Source of the DNA: Candidatus Obscuribacterales bacterium
GTDB lineage: Bacteria > Cyanobacteriota > Vampirovibrionia > Obscuribacterales > Obscuribacteraceae
DNA length: 41,806 bases
Reading direction: 5' to 3'
Assembly: GCA_019747875.1 (NCBI GenBank)
Contig: JAIEQI010000050.1
Location: forward strand, 1-41,806
Shown here piece after piece: positions 39,683-41,806 of this stretch (the first letter of the stretch is position 1; the number at the start of each line of letters is the position of its first letter). The translations under genes were made by a program, and so were the position numbers. The notes below the pieces were generated by a model. That model made no database searches and had not been told where the DNA came from. It saw only the letters and a list, made by a program, of their open reading frames with translations.

Positions 39683-40963
39683 TTAGCTTTGAAGGCAGTT
39701 CTTTTTGTATTCGGCGATTCGAGCATGCGTGCGTTTGGAACGGCAGTATTTTTCTGCATCGTTCAAACTCTTAGCGGCCGCTGCCTGGTCGCCCATCTTC
39801 GATTGGGCATCGGCAAGGTAGAGGTACAAGCGCACGTCGTCGGAGTTCCAGGACTTCGAATCGTTTTTTAGCTTTTCTGCATTGCGCAAGGCTATTTGTG
39901 CTCCGCTCCAGTTCTTTTGCTCCATGAGGGTCGCCGCTTTTACCAAGTATGCTTGCGCGATTCGCTCTGGTGCTTTCAATTTGTTTTCTGCAAGCTCAAG
40001 AGCCTTTTTTGTAAAGGAGTCCGCGTTGCTCAATTGATGTGCCCGTGCATTTACCTCAGCATTGACTTGAAGAACATCAAACAGCTCTTCCTCCGAACTG
40101 CCGTGAGCAACAGGATCGGAAAAGGCTTTTTCGTAGGCGTGGTTAATGATAGACAACTGCTCTTGAGCATCATCGATGTGATCTATGCTCAGGTACACCT
40201 TCGCAGCGCTCAAACGAATCGGCACGCTGCCGATGTCGTCATTGAACCAGAGAGCATCCGCTGCTAAGACCGCTCGGCGATCCAGGTAAAGAGACTCTTC
40301 CGTTCTTCCCAGTCTTCTATGTAAATCGGCGCATAATGCCAGTGCAAATGCTCGTGCTGCGGTTGATGTTTTGTTTGCATCTGTGGCGAACTGCGATGCC
40401 AGCGTTGCTTCCTTTAGTGCTTGTTTCAAAGTCGCTGGATTCTTTGAGAGAATGACTGCTTCGGAATAATGCTTGTCGAATTCTTTGCTTGGACTGAAGC
40501 CGAACCATGTTTTGTATTCGGCGTTAAGTGATTCCTTGCTGCCGCTGTTGCTTGTAGCATCGCGTCCGGTAGCAAGCGAACGTAATATGTATTTGCGATC
40601 CGGCAGGTACGTTTTACCGATCAGGAACGAAAGGCGCGTTAAGCCGGGAATCAGCGGGTTGTTCTGATTGCCGCTGCCCATTGAGTCTGTCGAGTTTACG
40701 AGCCACCAATAAACTGCTTCCTTGTTGAAGATAAATAAGCAGCATCCAATCGCGGTAATCGAGATCGTTGCGATCAGAATGCGACTGGCTAGAGTCTTGC
40801 GAGCGCGTTTTGGATCATCAATTTTGGGAGGAACCGGCGCTACTACCTGACCCGCTGTTTGTGGCGCGGTGCCCAGCTCTTGAACTGCAATTTCAGTTAA
40901 CTGCTGCTCGTTCTCGGCAGCAGGTGTATTCTCGGGTATCTGCTTCTCGTCCCCAGGATTCAA
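39683..40963 (-). CDS. Membrane-anchored TPR protein
   Basis: A 426-residue protein. Its N-terminal 55 residues are acidic and Pro-rich, then a basic patch (PKRARKTLASR) precedes one membrane helix at about 61-79 (ILIATISITAIGCCLFIF). The remainder is a helical, TPR-like solenoid (QALKEATLASQFA, GRTEESLYLDRRAVLAADAL, AQEQLSIINHAYEKA and so on). The frame is open to 41299, but that part is antisense to another gene. I chose the TTG at 40963 because GAGGTG lies 5 nt before it. The solenoid probably faces outside and mediates protein contacts. It is divergent from the SRPBCC gene. Confidence 0.75.
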   Translation of the reverse strand: MNPGDEKQIPENTPAAENEQQLTEIAVQELGTAPQTAGQVVAPVPPKIDDPKRARKTLASRILIATISITAIGCCLFIFNKEAVYWWLVNSTDSMGSGNQNNPLIPGLTRLSFLIGKTYLPDRKYILRSLATGRDATSNSGSKESLNAEYKTWFGFSPSKEFDKHYSEAVILSKNPATLKQALKEATLASQFATDANKTSTAARAFALALCADLHRRLGRTEESLYLDRRAVLAADALWFNDDIGSVPIRLSAAKVYLSIDHIDDAQEQLSIINHAYEKAFSDPVAHGSSEEELFDVLQVNAEVNARAHQLSNADSFTKKALELAENKLKAPERIAQAYLVKAATLMEQKNWSGAQIALRNAEKLKNDSKSWNSDDVRLYLYLADAQSKMGDQAAAAKSLNDAEKYCRSKRTHARIAEYKKNCLQS

Positions 40964-41060
40964 GTAAACACCTCGAAATCGCAGTTTACACTCAATATCT
41001 TGTACCCAGATAGAAATCCGGTTATGGTATTGCTGCAAGAAATCGGCACCGGAGATGAAA

Positions 41061-41498
41061 ATGGTTAGCGAGAAGATTGTCATTAAAGCACCGCCCGAAG
41101 TCGTGTTCGAGGCTATTCGCAAGCAAAGAACCGGCGCGGATAAAAACAGAACCCTCCAGTCCTTCGATGGAAAGACCGCTGTTGTCAAAGAAGAGCTTGA
41201 CGGTGTACCTGTTTTTGGAAAAGTAGAGTGTGTTTGGGAAGAAGTCGAGGAACCCTTCACCCGGGTCAATTTCAAAATGCTCAGCTCGAGCAAATTCAAA
41301 GAATCGCACGGTGCCTATATCTTGGTGGCGTCGAATGATGGAAAGTCGACGACGTTGGAGCTTCAGGCGCACATGGATGCGGGACTGAACATTCCATTTG
41401 CGGCAGAGCTGACCAAGCAATCTACGTCAAAGGATTCGAAGCTGCGCTTGGAGCGAATCAAAAAGCTAGCCGAGGACGATTTTAAAGCAAGTACCTGA
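41061..41498 (+). CDS. SRPBCC (START-like) family protein
   Basis: A 145-residue single-domain protein of the SRPBCC/polyketide-cyclase-like fold. It starts MVSEKIVIKAPPEVVFEAIR, the classic first strand plus helix. Alternating strands follow (FGKVECVWEEVEEPFTRVNF and YILVASNDGKSTTLELQAHM), with a long C-terminal helix LRLERIKKLAEDDF. These proteins bind hydrophobic ligands; the ligand here is unknown. I use the ATG at 41061 with GGAG 6 nt before it; an in-frame ATG two codons earlier overlaps that site. Confidence 0.8.
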   Translation: MVSEKIVIKAPPEVVFEAIRKQRTGADKNRTLQSFDGKTAVVKEELDGVPVFGKVECVWEEVEEPFTRVNFKMLSSSKFKESHGAYILVASNDGKSTTLELQAHMDAGLNIPFAAELTKQSTSKDSKLRLERIKKLAEDDFKAST

Positions 41499-41806
41499 GA
41501 ACTGCACTAAGTTCTAGATCGTTCCGGCCTGGGGCTGGTCGAGACTGCCAGCGGTGCATAGCATTGTTCCTGCGCCGAAAAACCGAATCGCTCTCAAAAG
41601 ATAGAAGCCGGCAAGATGCCGGCGCTCCCGGATAGAAGCCAAGTTTAAAGAGCGAATCGCTCTCAAGAAGATCGGAGTCGGCAGTGCCGACGCTTGCGAG
41701 CTCAATAGAACACAACGACTCTGTTCTGAGTATGGAGCGCGGGCATCTTGAGTCTGTCCAAGAACTAGCCTGTCAAGGATCGCAAGATTGTAGATTTCTT
41801 GTTAAA
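41499..41806. other. 308-bp end region with REP-like repeats
   Basis: No gene is seen to the right edge. The region is dominated by the short palindromes listed separately and probably continues into the next intergenic space. Confidence 0.5.
41584..41751. repeat. REP-like palindromic repeat cluster
   Basis: Two direct copies of CGAATCGCTCTCAA (41584-41597, 41653-41666) are each followed by a GC-rich hairpin: GCCGGC/GCCGGC with loop AAGAT (41607-41623) and GTCGGC/GCCGAC with loop AGT (41677-41691). GATAGAAGCC flanks the first hairpin twice. A segment at 41736-41750 repeats the first hairpin region in inverted orientation (GGAGCGCxGGCATCTTG). Confidence 0.75.

Noticed and set aside
40964..41299. 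N-terminal extension of the TPR protein up to 41299
   Set aside because: That part is antisense to the SRPBCC gene, which has a clear family pattern and its own ribosome site. A TTG with GAGGTG at 40963 gives a sensible start.

Overview
The window reads as chromosomal DNA of a Gram-negative-type bacterium close to the non-photosynthetic Cyanobacteria relatives (Melainabacteria/Vampirovibrionia, Obscuribacter-like). This is inference from gene content, not a phylogenetic result. The supporting signs are: a complex I operon that runs nuoA-B-C-D-H-I with no nuoE, F or G, as in cyanobacterial NDH-1; a four-domain ribosomal protein S1; KdsA, which implies LPS and an outer membrane; a GH57 branching enzyme; many GAF-domain regulators; and many Ala/Lys/Pro-rich secreted proteins. 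No phage, IS element, CRISPR array, rRNA or tRNA was found.

Layout. 1-5467 (minus): nuoABCDHI; nuoI runs off the left edge and carries a long charged C-terminal tail encoded by 27-bp tandem repeats. 5743-8637: RNase III and three small uncharacterised genes. 8638-10549: a long leader, rpsA and a strong terminator. 10550-11946: a hairpin-rich leader, a degenerate subtilase-like protein and a GNAT acetyltransferase. 12398-15292 (minus): a 964-residue GAF/HD-GYP protein with a Trp-containing linker repeat. 15476-20687 (plus): a tight operon of membrane protein, DUF4129, DUF4350, MoxR ATPase and DUF58. 20735-22078 (minus): a GAF-LuxR regulator. 22381-28087: a putative metallopeptidase, a LamB/YcsF protein, a TPR/Pro-rich secreted protein with a partner, and two secreted proteins (one unknown, one tyrosine-phosphatase-like). 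28291-31449 (plus): ECF sigma factor, anti-sigma factor with three tandem zinc-binding domains, and a Spy/CpxP/CnrX-like secreted protein. 31461-33860 (minus): a secreted double aspartic-protease plus TPR protein. 33914-38910: kdsA, a DUF167 gene, a small gene, GH57 branching enzyme and pyruvate kinase. 38912-39618 (minus): a PIN/Phd toxin-antitoxin pair. 39683-41491: a membrane-anchored TPR protein and an SRPBCC protein, followed by REP-like palindromes.

How the parts fit. Much of the window concerns energy metabolism (complex I, pyruvate kinase, glucan branching) and the cell envelope (KdsA, the sigma/anti-sigma/Spy-like cassette, secreted protease and phosphatase). The best candidate for a little-described system is the 28.2-31.4 kb cassette. 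It has the gene order of a metal- or envelope-stress ECF system, but its anti-sigma factor has a triplicated zinc domain and its Spy-like protein carries a very large Gly/Met/Arg-rich insert. Other points of interest are the NuoI tail, the HD-GYP linker repeats, the double-DTG protease, and structured leaders before the subtilase-like gene, the GH57 gene and rpsA.
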